DNA of 64,000 bases, from positions 229,240-293,239 of the forward strand of contig JAGXRK010000053.1 of the NCBI GenBank assembly GCA_018335755.1. The letters are read 5' to 3'. Of this stretch, positions 1 to 8,364 are shown one piece after another (position 1 is the stretch's first letter; the number at the start of each line of letters is the position of its first letter). Origin of the DNA: Ignavibacterium sp. (lineage in GTDB: Bacteria > Bacteroidota > Ignavibacteria > Ignavibacteriales > Ignavibacteriaceae). Under the pieces are notes generated by a model, which saw only the letters and a list, made by a program, of their open reading frames with translations, had not been told where the DNA came from and searched no databases. Both the position numbers and the translations under genes were made by a program.

Positions 1-101
1 ATCTCGATTGTGAGGATATTTAACATTATTTTAACATTTAGTAATTACAAAGTTCTGATGCTAATTAGTAATTTCACCTTATAAATTATGAAACTTTGCT
101 A

Positions 102-1166
102 ATGAAAAAACCCAAAGCTCTCTTTATTTGCGGTTCACCGAATCAAACATCCCAGATGCATAAAATCTCGGCTGAACTTCCGGATTTCGATGTATTTTTT
201 ACACCGTATTATGCAACAGGATACTTATACCTCCTTACTAAAACCGGGATACTTGACTTCACCATTATGGGCGGTGAATTTAAACGTAAAGCTTTGGAGT
301 ATTTCAGAGTCAATAATCTGAAGACTGACATTGAAGGAAGAAATAATTTTTATGATCTGGTATTCACCTGTCAGGATTTAATCATTCCAAAAAATATTTT
401 AAAAAGTAAGGTCATACTAGTTCAGGAAGGAATGACTGACCCTGAAAACGGATGGTATAAAATTGTTAAATTCTTCCATCTTCCCCGTTGGGCTGCAAGC
501 ACTGCAATGACAGGCTTATCTGATGCTTACGATATTTTCTGTGTTGCTTCTGAAGCATATAAAGATCTTTTCATTATTAAGGGTATTAAACCAGAAAAGA
601 TAAGAGTCACCGGAATACCAAACTTTGATAACTATGAAGAATTAATGAACTCTGATTTCCCTTACGAAAATTTTGTTCTTGTAGCCACATCTGATATGCG
701 CGAAACGTACAAATATGAAAACAGAAAAATGCTTATCCAAAAAGCTCTGCAAATTGCTGCCGGCAGAAAACTAATCTTCAAACTTCATCCAAACGAAAAT
801 GTTAAAAGGGCTGAATCTGAAATAAATAAATATGCTCCCGGTGCTTTAGTTTACTATGGAGTTCCAATCGAACCAATGATTTCGAAATGCAGTGCACTTG
901 TTACGAGATATTCCAGTGTTGTTTACAAGGCTCTGGTTCTTGGTAAAGAAGTTATTTCCGATATTTCAAATTCTGAATTGGAAAAATTAATACCTATTCA
1001 GAATGGCGGAACGTCTGCAAAGTATATTGCATTGGAAGCAAGGAGACTTTACGCAGAGTCCTGCGCAAAGGATATCTTCCTTGTTAAAGATCAGTTAAAA
1101 TATAAATTTAATACCATCCGGAAATTTGTAAATAAGATAAAGCTTGCACGCGCAAAACAATCCTGA
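102..1166 (+). CDS. GT-B-fold transferase-like protein of a surface-glycan cluster
   Basis: This 354-residue soluble protein has the look of a GT-B-fold sugar-nucleotide enzyme, of the CDP-glycerol glycerophosphotransferase or UDP-GlcNAc 2-epimerase-like type. The N-terminal half has Rossmann-like strands. The C-terminal half has a KLHPNE stretch followed by an SKCSALVTRYSS stretch, the usual place where such enzymes contact the nucleotide sugar. The open frame could begin at a TTG at 96, but the ATG at 102 is a better start. The next gene starts 2 bases after its stop, so it belongs to the sugar-acid operon. The exact substrate cannot be read from the sequence. It could be a glycosyltransferase or a modifying enzyme acting on the sugar made by the following genes. 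Confidence 0.6.
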   Translation: MKKPKALFICGSPNQTSQMHKISAELPDFDVFFTPYYATGYLYLLTKTGILDFTIMGGEFKRKALEYFRVNNLKTDIEGRNNFYDLVFTCQDLIIPKNILKSKVILVQEGMTDPENGWYKIVKFFHLPRWAASTAMTGLSDAYDIFCVASEAYKDLFIIKGIKPEKIRVTGIPNFDNYEELMNSDFPYENFVLVATSDMRETYKYENRKMLIQKALQIAAGRKLIFKLHPNENVKRAESEINKYAPGALVYYGVPIEPMISKCSALVTRYSSVVYKALVLGKEVISDISNSELEKLIPIQNGGTSAKYIALEARRLYAESCAKDIFLVKDQLKYKFNTIRKFVNKIKLARAKQS

Positions 1167-1167
1167 T

Positions 1168-1977
1168 ATGAAATCTTCATTAAAAATTATTACCATTATT
1201 CAGGCAAGAAATGGATCTTCAAGACTTCCGAATAAAGTAATGATGCCTCTGTGTGGAAAACCATTACTTCTGAGAATGCTTGAGCGAGTGTTCTTATCAA
1301 AACTTGCTGGTAAGGTCATAGTAGCAATAACAACTGATAAATCAGATGATGCCATTGAGGCAAATTGCACAAACAACCAAATTAAATTTTTTCGCGGTCA
1401 TCCAACAGACTTATTGGACAGACATTTTAAAGCAGCGCTCGAATCTAATGCTGATGCAGTTGTAAAAATTCCATCTGATTGCCCACTAATCGATCCGCAG
1501 ATTATTGATAAAGTATTAAAATTCTATATAGATAATTCTGATAAATATGATTATGTAAGTAATCTTCATCCAGCTACTTATCCTGACGGCAATGATGTTG
1601 AAATATTTTCGATGACAGCATTAAAAGTTGCCTGGGAAAACGCTACAAGAGAACTTGAGCGTGAACATACAACCCCCTATTTCTGGGAAAATCCTGATAA
1701 GTTCAGAATCGGTAATGTTGAATGGGAAACAGGATTGGATTATTCAATGTCTCATCGATTTACAATAGATTATATAGAAGATTACCTTTTTATTCAGGCA
1801 GTTTATGATGAACTTTACAACCGGAATCCGGAATTTTCGGTAAATGATATTCTTGAATTGCTTGAACGTAAACCGGAAATCAAACAACTTAATGAAAAAT
1901 ATATCGGTGTAAACTGGTACAGAAATCATTTGGGTGATTTAAAAACTATAACTAAAGAACAAACAAAGATCATTTAA
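1168..1977 (+). CDS. SpsF-type cytidylyltransferase (CMP-sugar synthetase family)
   Basis: The protein (269 residues from the ATG at 1168) begins with the nucleotidyltransferase signature IIQARNGSSRLPNKV, in which the R-x-x-S-x-R-L-P-x-K loop binds CTP. This is followed by GKPLLLRMLERV and a PSDCPLIDP stretch that normally carries the metal-binding Asp. These features place it with SpsF and the CMP-Kdo/CMP-NeuAc synthetases, which activate a keto-sugar acid with CTP. An upstream TTG in frame would overlap the preceding gene, so the ATG 2 bases after that gene's stop was chosen. Its partners are a NeuB-like synthase and a KdsC-like phosphatase, so it probably activates the nonulosonic-type acid they make. 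The sugar itself is unknown. Confidence 0.8.
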   Translation: MKSSLKIITIIQARNGSSRLPNKVMMPLCGKPLLLRMLERVFLSKLAGKVIVAITTDKSDDAIEANCTNNQIKFFRGHPTDLLDRHFKAALESNADAVVKIPSDCPLIDPQIIDKVLKFYIDNSDKYDYVSNLHPATYPDGNDVEIFSMTALKVAWENATRELEREHTTPYFWENPDKFRIGNVEWETGLDYSMSHRFTIDYIEDYLFIQAVYDELYNRNPEFSVNDILELLERKPEIKQLNEKYIGVNWYRNHLGDLKTITKEQTKII

Positions 1978-1988
1978 CTATCAACATT

Positions 1989-3323
1989 ATGCCAAACACA
2001 GTAGATTTCAATACAGACTATCCCATCATTAAAAAATCTGATGAGTATTATCAGAAAGCATTGAACCTCATTCCGGCAGTTACACAAACTCTTGCAAAAG
2101 GTCCGGGGCAAAATATAAAGGGAGTTGCTCCTAAATATTTAGTTAAAGGAAAAGGTTCACACGTTTGGGATGCTGATGGTAATGAATACTTGGACTACCT
2201 TATGGCAATCGGTCCCCTTTCTCTTGGATATGCTTATGATAAAGTTGATGAAGCCATAAAAAAGCAGCTTGAAGATGGAATTACATTTTCGTTGATGCAT
2301 CCTCTTGAAGTTGAGGTTGCTGAGCTTATTAACCAGGTAGTGCCTAATGCAGAATCAGTTCGTTACAGTAAAAGCGGTGCAGATGTTACTTCTGCAGCAG
2401 TTAGAGTTGCCCGTGGCTTTACAGGTAGGAATAAAGTGCTTTGCTGCGGCTATCATGGCTGGCACGATTGGTATATAAGTGTTACCGATAGAAATAAAGG
2501 AATACCCCAGATATTACAGGATTTAACTTTCACTTTTAATTACAATGACATTCAATCCGTTAAAGATTCAATTGATGAAGATACTGCCGCAGTTATTCTT
2601 GAACCATTTGTATTTGAAGAACCTAAAAATAATTTTCTGAAGGAATTGAGAGATGTCTGCACAGCAAACGGTACATTACTCATCTTTGATGAAATGTGGA
2701 CGGGATTCAGAATCGCAGTTGGCGGAGCTCAGGAGTATTTCGGAATCAAAGCTGATCTCGCATGCTTCTCAAAGGCAGTTGCTAACGGAATGCCTTTAGC
2801 TATACTGACAGGTCGAAAAGATGTGATGTCTTTGCTTGAAAAAGATGTTTTCTTCTTCACTACTTTTGGCGGTGAAGCTTTATCTTTAGCAGCAGCTAAA
2901 GCAACCATAACTGAACTAAAAGAAAAAAATGTACCATCGTACCTGGCTAAACAAGGTAAAAAATTAAAAGAGGGTTATAATCAAATCGCTGAGGAACTTG
3001 GCATGAATTATACAAAATGCTTCGGTTTTGATTGTAGAACCATTATGACTTTTGATGCTTCGGTTGGCAATCCGCTTGAAATTAAATCTTTAGTTCAGCA
3101 GGAAATGATTAAACGTGGAATACTCTGGGGAGGATTTCATAATATGTCATTCTCGCATACTGATGATGATCTGGATTATACTCTTAAAGTTTACCGTGAA
3201 GTTCTTCCCATTCTGAAGAAAGCTGTTGAAGAAAATAATGTAAATGGATATTTGAGAGGTCAACCTGTAGAACCGGTATTCAGAAAAACCAGTAATTTTA
3301 ATGTTAAACCAAAACGTAAATAA
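1989..3323 (+). CDS. Class III PLP-dependent aminotransferase (GSA-aminomutase-like)
   Basis: The 444-residue protein has the fold-type I, class III aminotransferase pattern: DADGNEYLDY near the N-terminus, a YHGWHD motif, LIFDEMWTGFR for the PLP-contacting Asp, and SKAVANGMP carrying the likely Schiff-base Lys at about residue 262. It is closest in layout to glutamate-1-semialdehyde aminomutase. It lies inside a sugar operon rather than with haem genes, so amination of a keto-sugar intermediate is the more likely role. It follows the cytidylyltransferase by 11 bases and precedes an SDR dehydrogenase that could supply the keto substrate. The family assignment is secure; the substrate is inference. 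Confidence 0.8.
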   Translation: MPNTVDFNTDYPIIKKSDEYYQKALNLIPAVTQTLAKGPGQNIKGVAPKYLVKGKGSHVWDADGNEYLDYLMAIGPLSLGYAYDKVDEAIKKQLEDGITFSLMHPLEVEVAELINQVVPNAESVRYSKSGADVTSAAVRVARGFTGRNKVLCCGYHGWHDWYISVTDRNKGIPQILQDLTFTFNYNDIQSVKDSIDEDTAAVILEPFVFEEPKNNFLKELRDVCTANGTLLIFDEMWTGFRIAVGGAQEYFGIKADLACFSKAVANGMPLAILTGRKDVMSLLEKDVFFFTTFGGEALSLAAAKATITELKEKNVPSYLAKQGKKLKEGYNQIAEELGMNYTKCFGFDCRTIMTFDASVGNPLEIKSLVQQEMIKRGILWGGFHNMSFSHTDDDLDYTLKVYREVLPILKKAVEENNVNGYLRGQPVEPVFRKTSNFNVKPKRK

Positions 3324-3422
3324 ATAACTGTTAACTATGTGCTTTCACTGTTTACTCTACAATAAAGAAATTTTTTCACGCATAGATTTTCATAAAGTCG
3401 CAAAGAAAGAAATAAAGAATAT

Positions 3423-4241
3423 ATGTCAATAAAATCCCTGGAATTATTTTCCCTTAATAATAAAGTCGCAATTGTTACAGGTGCCCTCGGATTGATAGGT
3501 AAGCATCATTGCTTTGCTTTAGCCGAAGCCGGTGCTAATGTTGTTGTGGCTGATATTGATGAAGAAAAATGTATTCAGTTTGCGACAGAATTGTCGACTG
3601 ACTCGATAGGAGTAGGTGTTGATATAACAAATCCAGACTCAATAACAAGATTGAAAGAAATTACACACGATAAATTTGATGCAATTGATATTCTGGTTAA
3701 TAATGCTGCTATAAATGATATATTCGAAAACCCTCAGGCGGCTGCAGATTTATCAATGTTTGAAAACTATCCCCTTGAAATGTGGCAGAAATCTCTGGAT
3801 GTAAATGTAACAGGCACTTTCCTCTGCTCGCAGATCATTGGAACAGAGATGGCAAAGAAAGGTAAAGGAAGCATTATCAACATTGCTTCAACTTATGGTA
3901 TGGTTGGACCGGAGCAATCAATCTACAAAAAGCCGGATGGAACACAGAGCTTTTACAAATCACCTGCATATCCCGCCACCAAGGGAGCAATAATCAATTT
4001 TACCAGATTTCTTGCAGCTTACTGGGGCAATAAAGGAGTTAGGGTTAACACTTTAAGTCCCGGTGGTGTTGAAAACAACCAGGAAGAGTATTTTGTAAAT
4101 AATTATTCCAAAAAAACAATGTTAGGTAAAATGGCACAACCTGTTGATTACAAAGGAGCTATCGTTTTTCTTGCAAGTGATGCTTCATTATATATGACCG
4201 GTGCCAATCTTGTTGTAGACGGAGGATGGACTGCATGGTAA
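3423..4241 (+). CDS. Short-chain dehydrogenase/reductase (SDR)
   Basis: This 272-residue classical SDR has the cofactor-binding motif T-G-A-L-G-L-I-G at residues 19-26, a D-I-D acidic residue after the second strand suggesting NAD preference, the NNAA motif, and the catalytic Y-x-x-x-K at Tyr183/Lys187 (YPATK). A catalytic Ser is expected in IIN-I-A-S-TYG. The C-terminus has the usual LASDAS...TGANLVVDGGW ending. It overlaps the next gene by 16 bases, so the two are translationally coupled. Together with the aminotransferase before it, it probably oxidises a sugar hydroxyl to a ketone for amination. A gap of about 100 bases precedes it, which holds no further gene that I can see. Confidence 0.85.
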   Translation: MSIKSLELFSLNNKVAIVTGALGLIGKHHCFALAEAGANVVVADIDEEKCIQFATELSTDSIGVGVDITNPDSITRLKEITHDKFDAIDILVNNAAINDIFENPQAAADLSMFENYPLEMWQKSLDVNVTGTFLCSQIIGTEMAKKGKGSIINIASTYGMVGPEQSIYKKPDGTQSFYKSPAYPATKGAIINFTRFLAAYWGNKGVRVNTLSPGGVENNQEEYFVNNYSKKTMLGKMAQPVDYKGAIVFLASDASLYMTGANLVVDGGWTAW

Positions 4242-4765
4242 CAGATAATAAACTTGCTGAAAAAAATAAAAATCTAAAAGAGAAGGCAGATAAAATCAAA
4301 TTGGTTTTAACTGATGTTGATGGTGTTTTGACAGATAGCGGAATCTATTATTCACCGGATGGTGAAATTATAAAAAGATTTTCTATCCGTGATGGAATGG
4401 GTGTAGAAAGATTAAGAAAGCATGCCGATATTGAAACAGGAATTATTACCGGTGAGAATTCCGGAACTGTAAAAGCACGTGCACAGAAATTAAAAATAAC
4501 CCAGGTTTATCTCGGAGTTACTGATAAAAAATCTCTGTTTGAAGAGATATTAAAAAAGAATCAGCTTCAGGCCGAAAATATTGCTTTTATCGGGGATGAT
4601 GTAAATGATCTTGAAATTATGAAGTTAGTTGGGCTCACCGCCTGTCCATCAGATGGAATGATATTCATCAAAGATATAAGCGATTACGTATGTGAAAATA
4701 AAGGTGGTCACGGTGCATTCAGAGAATTTGCAGAGTTGATCTTAGCATTGAGAGAAAATAATTAA
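4226..4765 (+). CDS. KdsC-like HAD-family sugar-acid phosphatase
   Basis: The 179-residue protein is a cap-less HAD phosphatase of the KdsC type. The nucleophile motif is DVDGVLTD (Asp30 and Asp32), followed by the beta-hairpin insertion RFSIRDGMG, motif II in ITGENS, and the acidic motif GDDVNDLEIM. KdsC-like enzymes hydrolyse the phosphate of Kdo-8-phosphate or of a nonulosonic acid 9-phosphate. The ATG at 4226 lies inside the preceding SDR; a second ATG at 4235 is possible. It lies 18 bases ahead of the NeuB-like synthase and probably dephosphorylates its product. Confidence 0.82.
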   Translation: MDCMVTDNKLAEKNKNLKEKADKIKLVLTDVDGVLTDSGIYYSPDGEIIKRFSIRDGMGVERLRKHADIETGIITGENSGTVKARAQKLKITQVYLGVTDKKSLFEEILKKNQLQAENIAFIGDDVNDLEIMKLVGLTACPSDGMIFIKDISDYVCENKGGHGAFREFAELILALRENN

Positions 4766-4783
4766 TAACCATTCAGTGACAAA

Positions 4784-5677
4784 ATGAATAAAAGAGAAGT
4801 AAATGTCGGTGGCATAACTATTGGAGATGATCATCCCTGTTTTGTAATTGGTGAAATAGGCATAAACCATAATGGTTCTGTTGAGATTGCAAAAAAAATA
4901 ATTGAAGGAGCAAAATCAGCGGGATGTGATGCAGTAAAATTTCAGAAACGTACACCGGAGATTTGCACTCCTAAAGATCAATGGTACATTGAAAGAGATA
5001 CTCCCTGGGGCAGAATGACTTATATTGACTACCGTTACAAAGTTGAATTCGGACAAGATCAATACTCTGAAATTGATAAGTATTGTAAAGAAATTGGAAT
5101 CATCTGGTTCGCATCCTGCTGGGATGAAGAAGCATTGGATTTCATTGAGCAGTTCAATCCGCCCCTTTATAAAACTGCTTCGGCCTCACTTACTGATCAT
5201 GACTTATTGAGAAAACATAAAAGTGTGAATAAGCCTTTAATAATTTCAACTGGAATGTCGACTATCAAAGAAATTGAAGATGCAATTGATGTGTTCGGTC
5301 TGGAAGATCTCCTCATCGCACATTCAACCTCATCCTATCCTGCCAAAAATGAAGAACTGAATTTAAGAATGATTAGCACCTTGAAAGTAAAATATCCATT
5401 TGTCCCGATTGGATATTCCGGTCATGAAGTCGGTTTAGCCCCTACCTGGGCGGCTGTTTCTCTGGGTGCCTGTTTTGTGGAAAGACATATTACGCTTGAT
5501 CGTGCCATGTGGGGAACAGACCAGGCAGCATCTGTTGAGATCGGCGGTTTTCAGAGATTGATTTCTAACATACGGGATATCGAAGTATCACTCGGCGATG
5601 GTATTAAAAAGGTTTATGACAGTGAGGTTCCTGTTATGAAAAAGCTTAGAAGAGTTAAAACTGAACGATTTGATTAA
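4784..5677 (+). CDS. NeuB-family sugar-acid synthase lacking the SAF domain
   Basis: The protein is a TIM-barrel NeuB/SpsE-type synthase, which condenses phosphoenolpyruvate with an amino sugar to form a nine-carbon keto acid. Visible family motifs are EIGINHNG near residue 25, DAVKFQKR, KTASASLTD, STGMST, GYSGHE with the metal-binding His, and ERHITLDR. At 297 residues it stops right after the barrel. It lacks the C-terminal SAF (antifreeze-like) domain found in most NeuB and PseI proteins of about 340-350 residues. The stop is followed by only a short gap, so this does not look like a recent truncation. It probably supplies the keto acid that the KdsC-like phosphatase and SpsF-like enzyme then process. 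Confidence 0.85.
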   Translation: MNKREVNVGGITIGDDHPCFVIGEIGINHNGSVEIAKKIIEGAKSAGCDAVKFQKRTPEICTPKDQWYIERDTPWGRMTYIDYRYKVEFGQDQYSEIDKYCKEIGIIWFASCWDEEALDFIEQFNPPLYKTASASLTDHDLLRKHKSVNKPLIISTGMSTIKEIEDAIDVFGLEDLLIAHSTSSYPAKNEELNLRMISTLKVKYPFVPIGYSGHEVGLAPTWAAVSLGACFVERHITLDRAMWGTDQAASVEIGGFQRLISNIRDIEVSLGDGIKKVYDSEVPVMKKLRRVKTERFD

Positions 5678-5718
5678 AATTTTGATTGAATGATTCGTTT
5701 AATGGATGATTGTTAAAT

Positions 5719-6561
5719 ATGAATGCACAAAAATATTCTAATTCAGTTTTTGATATTATACAAAACTATTTATTAAGTCTGTCTTTTGCAGAAGTAATTT
5801 CGTTTATAATAATTATCTCTGCTGCAATAATTTTTATCATACTTGAAAGAATATTTCCTTATACCAAAGGTCAAAAAGTATTTCGGGAGGGTTTCTTTGA
5901 TGATCTTGCCTTATATACAATAGCTCAGAGCTATATCCTGAGTATAATCATCTTTGGATATGTTATTTATTACATTGATAATACTACCGGAATATCACGT
6001 CTGCAGTTGTTGGCGAATGTACCTATATGGATCCAAATAATTTTCTTTTTAATTACACATGACATCTACATTTACTGGATGCACCGCTGGCAGCACAATA
6101 ATAAATGGCTGTGGCGCATTCACGAAGCTCATCACTCACCCAAAAAAGTTGACTGGCTTTCAGGTTCACGATCTCACGCTCTTGAAATTTTAATAAATCA
6201 AACTATTGAGTTTTTACCGATCGTATTACTCGGTGCATCGGTTGAAGTTATAGCTTACAAGGGAGTCATCAGTGCAGTTTGGGGAATGTACATTCATTCC
6301 AATCTTGATGTAAAAACAGGAAAGCTGCAAAAGATAATTAACGGACCTGAAATGCACAGGTGGCATCATTCAACAGGTAAAGGCAGAAACAGGAACTTTG
6401 CTACAAAGCTTGCAATATGGGATTGGATTTGGGGAACAGCTTACCTGCCTGAAACAAAACCGGATGAATACGGATTGAAGACTTACTTCCCTGCGAATTA
6501 TTTTTCTCAAACATTCTTTGCTTTCAGGGGTTTTAAAAAAATGAAAAGAGACCAGAGTTAA
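5719..6561 (+). CDS. Membrane fatty-acid hydroxylase / sterol desaturase superfamily protein
   Basis: This 280-residue membrane protein has two to four hydrophobic segments in its first 120 residues. It carries the di-iron histidine boxes of the superfamily: H-D-x-x-x-Y-W-x-H-R near residue 112, HEAHHS about 20 residues later, and EMHRWHHS near residue 215. Members hydroxylate or desaturate lipids using O2. A TTG at 5710 opens the frame, but the ATG at 5719 is preferred. It is last in the sugar-acid operon, so it may modify a lipid carrier, a lipid A-like glycolipid or the cell's own fatty acids. The substrate cannot be told from the sequence. Confidence 0.8.
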   Translation: MNAQKYSNSVFDIIQNYLLSLSFAEVISFIIIISAAIIFIILERIFPYTKGQKVFREGFFDDLALYTIAQSYILSIIIFGYVIYYIDNTTGISRLQLLANVPIWIQIIFFLITHDIYIYWMHRWQHNNKWLWRIHEAHHSPKKVDWLSGSRSHALEILINQTIEFLPIVLLGASVEVIAYKGVISAVWGMYIHSNLDVKTGKLQKIINGPEMHRWHHSTGKGRNRNFATKLAIWDWIWGTAYLPETKPDEYGLKTYFPANYFSQTFFAFRGFKKMKRDQS

Positions 6562-6635
6562 GTATTTACTCTGAACTTATAATGTCTATACTTCTTTAAG
6601 TTTAACAAATCCTTGCTTAAGTTTGTAAAAACAAA

Positions 6636-6695
6636 ATCTGACAATAGTTAGACTTATACTATAATATTAGGTTTATAGGTCTCATTTTGTCAGAT
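6636..6695. repeat. 60-bp imperfect palindrome at the left edge of the accessory island
   Basis: The outer arms ATCTGACAA (6636-6644) and TTGTCAGAT (6687-6695) pair perfectly. The structure continues inward through AGAC/GTCT with one bulge to a central TAATATTA (6662-6669), so the entire segment is one long imperfect inverted repeat. It lies in the gap between the last sugar-operon gene and the nucleotidyltransferase gene. It could be a terminator without a U-tract, a miniature mobile element or a regulatory cruciform. Only the symmetry is certain. Confidence 0.55.
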
Positions 6696-6747
6696 ATATA
6701 TACTAGTTACCGACAAGACTAAAATCAACGACAAAGAATAAATCACT

Positions 6748-7353
6748 ATGACATTAGACAATTTCAGAGAGATTATAATTGAATCGGACGACTCCGAAAA
6801 ACAGCTTATATTTATTCAGAAATTTTTATTTCACGGAATACCTGCTGTTTTTAAGGACAGAGAAGATGATTACTTTGAATTCAGAAACCGTATTGCAAAT
6901 AAATTTGGAGTTGGCTTTCACGAAGTTTTTATCGTTGGGTCTGCAAAACTCGGATTTAGTTATTACAAAGGCACACAATTCGATTATGACTCGGACATTG
7001 ATGTTGTAATAGTTAATGAAAAACTATTTGAAGAGTTTTACTTTAAAATCACAGAATATCAATATCAGCTTGACAGACAATACAAAACAGTTGACTTAAA
7101 AGAATTAAAAGTCTATAGTGAATTTTTAAGATATTTGGTAAAAGGCTGGATGAGACCAGATAAATTACCGACTTCGTTTCAGGTTAACTTACTTAAATCA
7201 GAGTGGTTTGACTTTTTTGAATCAATTTCATACGGACGTACAGAAGTTGGAAATTACAAAGTGGCAGCCGGACTTTTCAAGAACTACGAATACTTGGAAA
7301 AGTATTATACAAGAAGCATAGAAGACGTATATAACTCATTAACAAAAAATTGA
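6748..7353 (+). CDS. Nucleotidyltransferase-fold protein paired with a DUF262 protein
   Basis: The 201-residue protein has the minimal nucleotidyltransferase active site: a G-S pair at residues 64-65 on the helix after the first strand, then DSDID at 81-85 giving two metal-binding aspartates. Such folds occur in MNT antitoxin kinase-like proteins, CCA-like enzymes and cGAS/DncV-like signalling enzymes. The protein has no additional recognisable domain. Its stop is followed after one base by the ATG of the DUF262 gene, so the two are almost certainly one functional unit. The setting, beside restriction-modification genes, suggests phage defence or a toxin-antitoxin-like pair. Function is not established here. 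Confidence 0.7.
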   Translation: MTLDNFREIIIESDDSEKQLIFIQKFLFHGIPAVFKDREDDYFEFRNRIANKFGVGFHEVFIVGSAKLGFSYYKGTQFDYDSDIDVVIVNEKLFEEFYFKITEYQYQLDRQYKTVDLKELKVYSEFLRYLVKGWMRPDKLPTSFQVNLLKSEWFDFFESISYGRTEVGNYKVAAGLFKNYEYLEKYYTRSIEDVYNSLTKN

Positions 7354-7354
7354 T

Positions 7355-8356
7355 ATGGCAAGACAAATACCATCAAGCCCAAGTAATAAAAAGATAAGTG
7401 AACTCTATAAACGGATTAAAGAGAACACACTTATTTTACAACCTGACTTTCAAAGAAAATTTGTTTGGACACCCGGACACAAAGAAGCATTCATTGATAC
7501 TATTCTAAAAGGACTTCCCTTTCCCGAAATTTACACAGCTCAATCCGGCATCGACATTGAAAAAATCGAAACTCAAGAAGTTGTAGTTGATGGTCAACAA
7601 AGGTTAAGCACCTTAGTTCAATATATTGAAGAACCTGGAGAGTCAAAGATATTCGGAAAACTTGTTCCTAAATTCAAAGATTTGGGGCCAGATAGCCAAA
7701 AAGAATTTCTTAATTACAATGTTGTAATTCGTGACCTTGAGGACATATCACCTGATTTAATTCGTGAAATATTCAAGAGAATAAATCAAACTAAATTCAA
7801 CCTTGAACAAGTTGAAATTCAAAATGCAGTTTATGACGGTGAATTCATTACAACTGCGAAACAGATATTAAATTCTGTTGAAAGTGAACATATTCCAATT
7901 TTCAGTGAATCAGAAATGTCAAGAATGTCTGACTTGCATTTCATTCTTTCTGTAATGTCCACTCTTGAGTTAGGAGGATATTTCACAAGGGATGCTGAAA
8001 TAGAAAAAATGGTAGCAATGTTCAATGACAATTTTCCAAACAAAGAATTTGTACAAAATAAAATAGTTACTGTTTTGAAAGGCATTAAATCAATGAAGCT
8101 TGAACCTGATTCAATTTGGTATAGAAAATCAAATTTTTTCACACTCGTAATAGAGCTTTGTAAACTTGAAGAAATAAATTATGATTTCATTAAACCAAGA
8201 CTGTTAGACCTTGAAAAAAATGTATTAGCGAATAAATATACTCCTCGTGACGACAACGAGTTTGCTACATACTATGGCTATATGTATACAGGAACAAACA
8301 GCAGACAGGCAAGAGTTGTAAGGTCAGAAATATTTACTAAAAACGTATTACAATGA
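7355..8356 (+). CDS. DUF262 (GmrSD-type, ParB-like nuclease-fold) protein
   Basis: This 333-residue protein is a short DUF262 protein. It has Q-P-D-F-Q-R-x-F-V-W at residues 29-38, which is the conserved opening of the domain. It also has VVDGQQRLSTL at about 77-87, whose DGQQR is the nucleotide-binding and cleavage motif of the GmrS/BrxU-type nucleases. The DUF1524 HNH domain found in full-length GmrSD is absent, because the protein ends after a helical region. It therefore resembles a stand-alone GmrS half partnered with a nucleotidyltransferase. One base separates the two genes. A role in defence is inferred from family and neighbourhood. Confidence 0.75.
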   Translation: MARQIPSSPSNKKISELYKRIKENTLILQPDFQRKFVWTPGHKEAFIDTILKGLPFPEIYTAQSGIDIEKIETQEVVVDGQQRLSTLVQYIEEPGESKIFGKLVPKFKDLGPDSQKEFLNYNVVIRDLEDISPDLIREIFKRINQTKFNLEQVEIQNAVYDGEFITTAKQILNSVESEHIPIFSESEMSRMSDLHFILSVMSTLELGGYFTRDAEIEKMVAMFNDNFPNKEFVQNKIVTVLKGIKSMKLEPDSIWYRKSNFFTLVIELCKLEEINYDFIKPRLLDLEKNVLANKYTPRDDNEFATYYGYMYTGTNSRQARVVRSEIFTKNVLQ

Positions 8357-8364
8357 CAAGAAGC

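Noticed and set aside
1744..1929. A 61-codon minus-strand frame within the cytidylyltransferase gene
   Set aside because: It is antisense to a well-supported gene and has no ribosome-binding site or family.
6600..6653. GTTTAAC and GTTAGAC boxes as an attC site on the left side of the island
   Set aside because: The segment is only 54 bases, its inner arms are poor, and it overlaps the stronger 60-bp palindrome.
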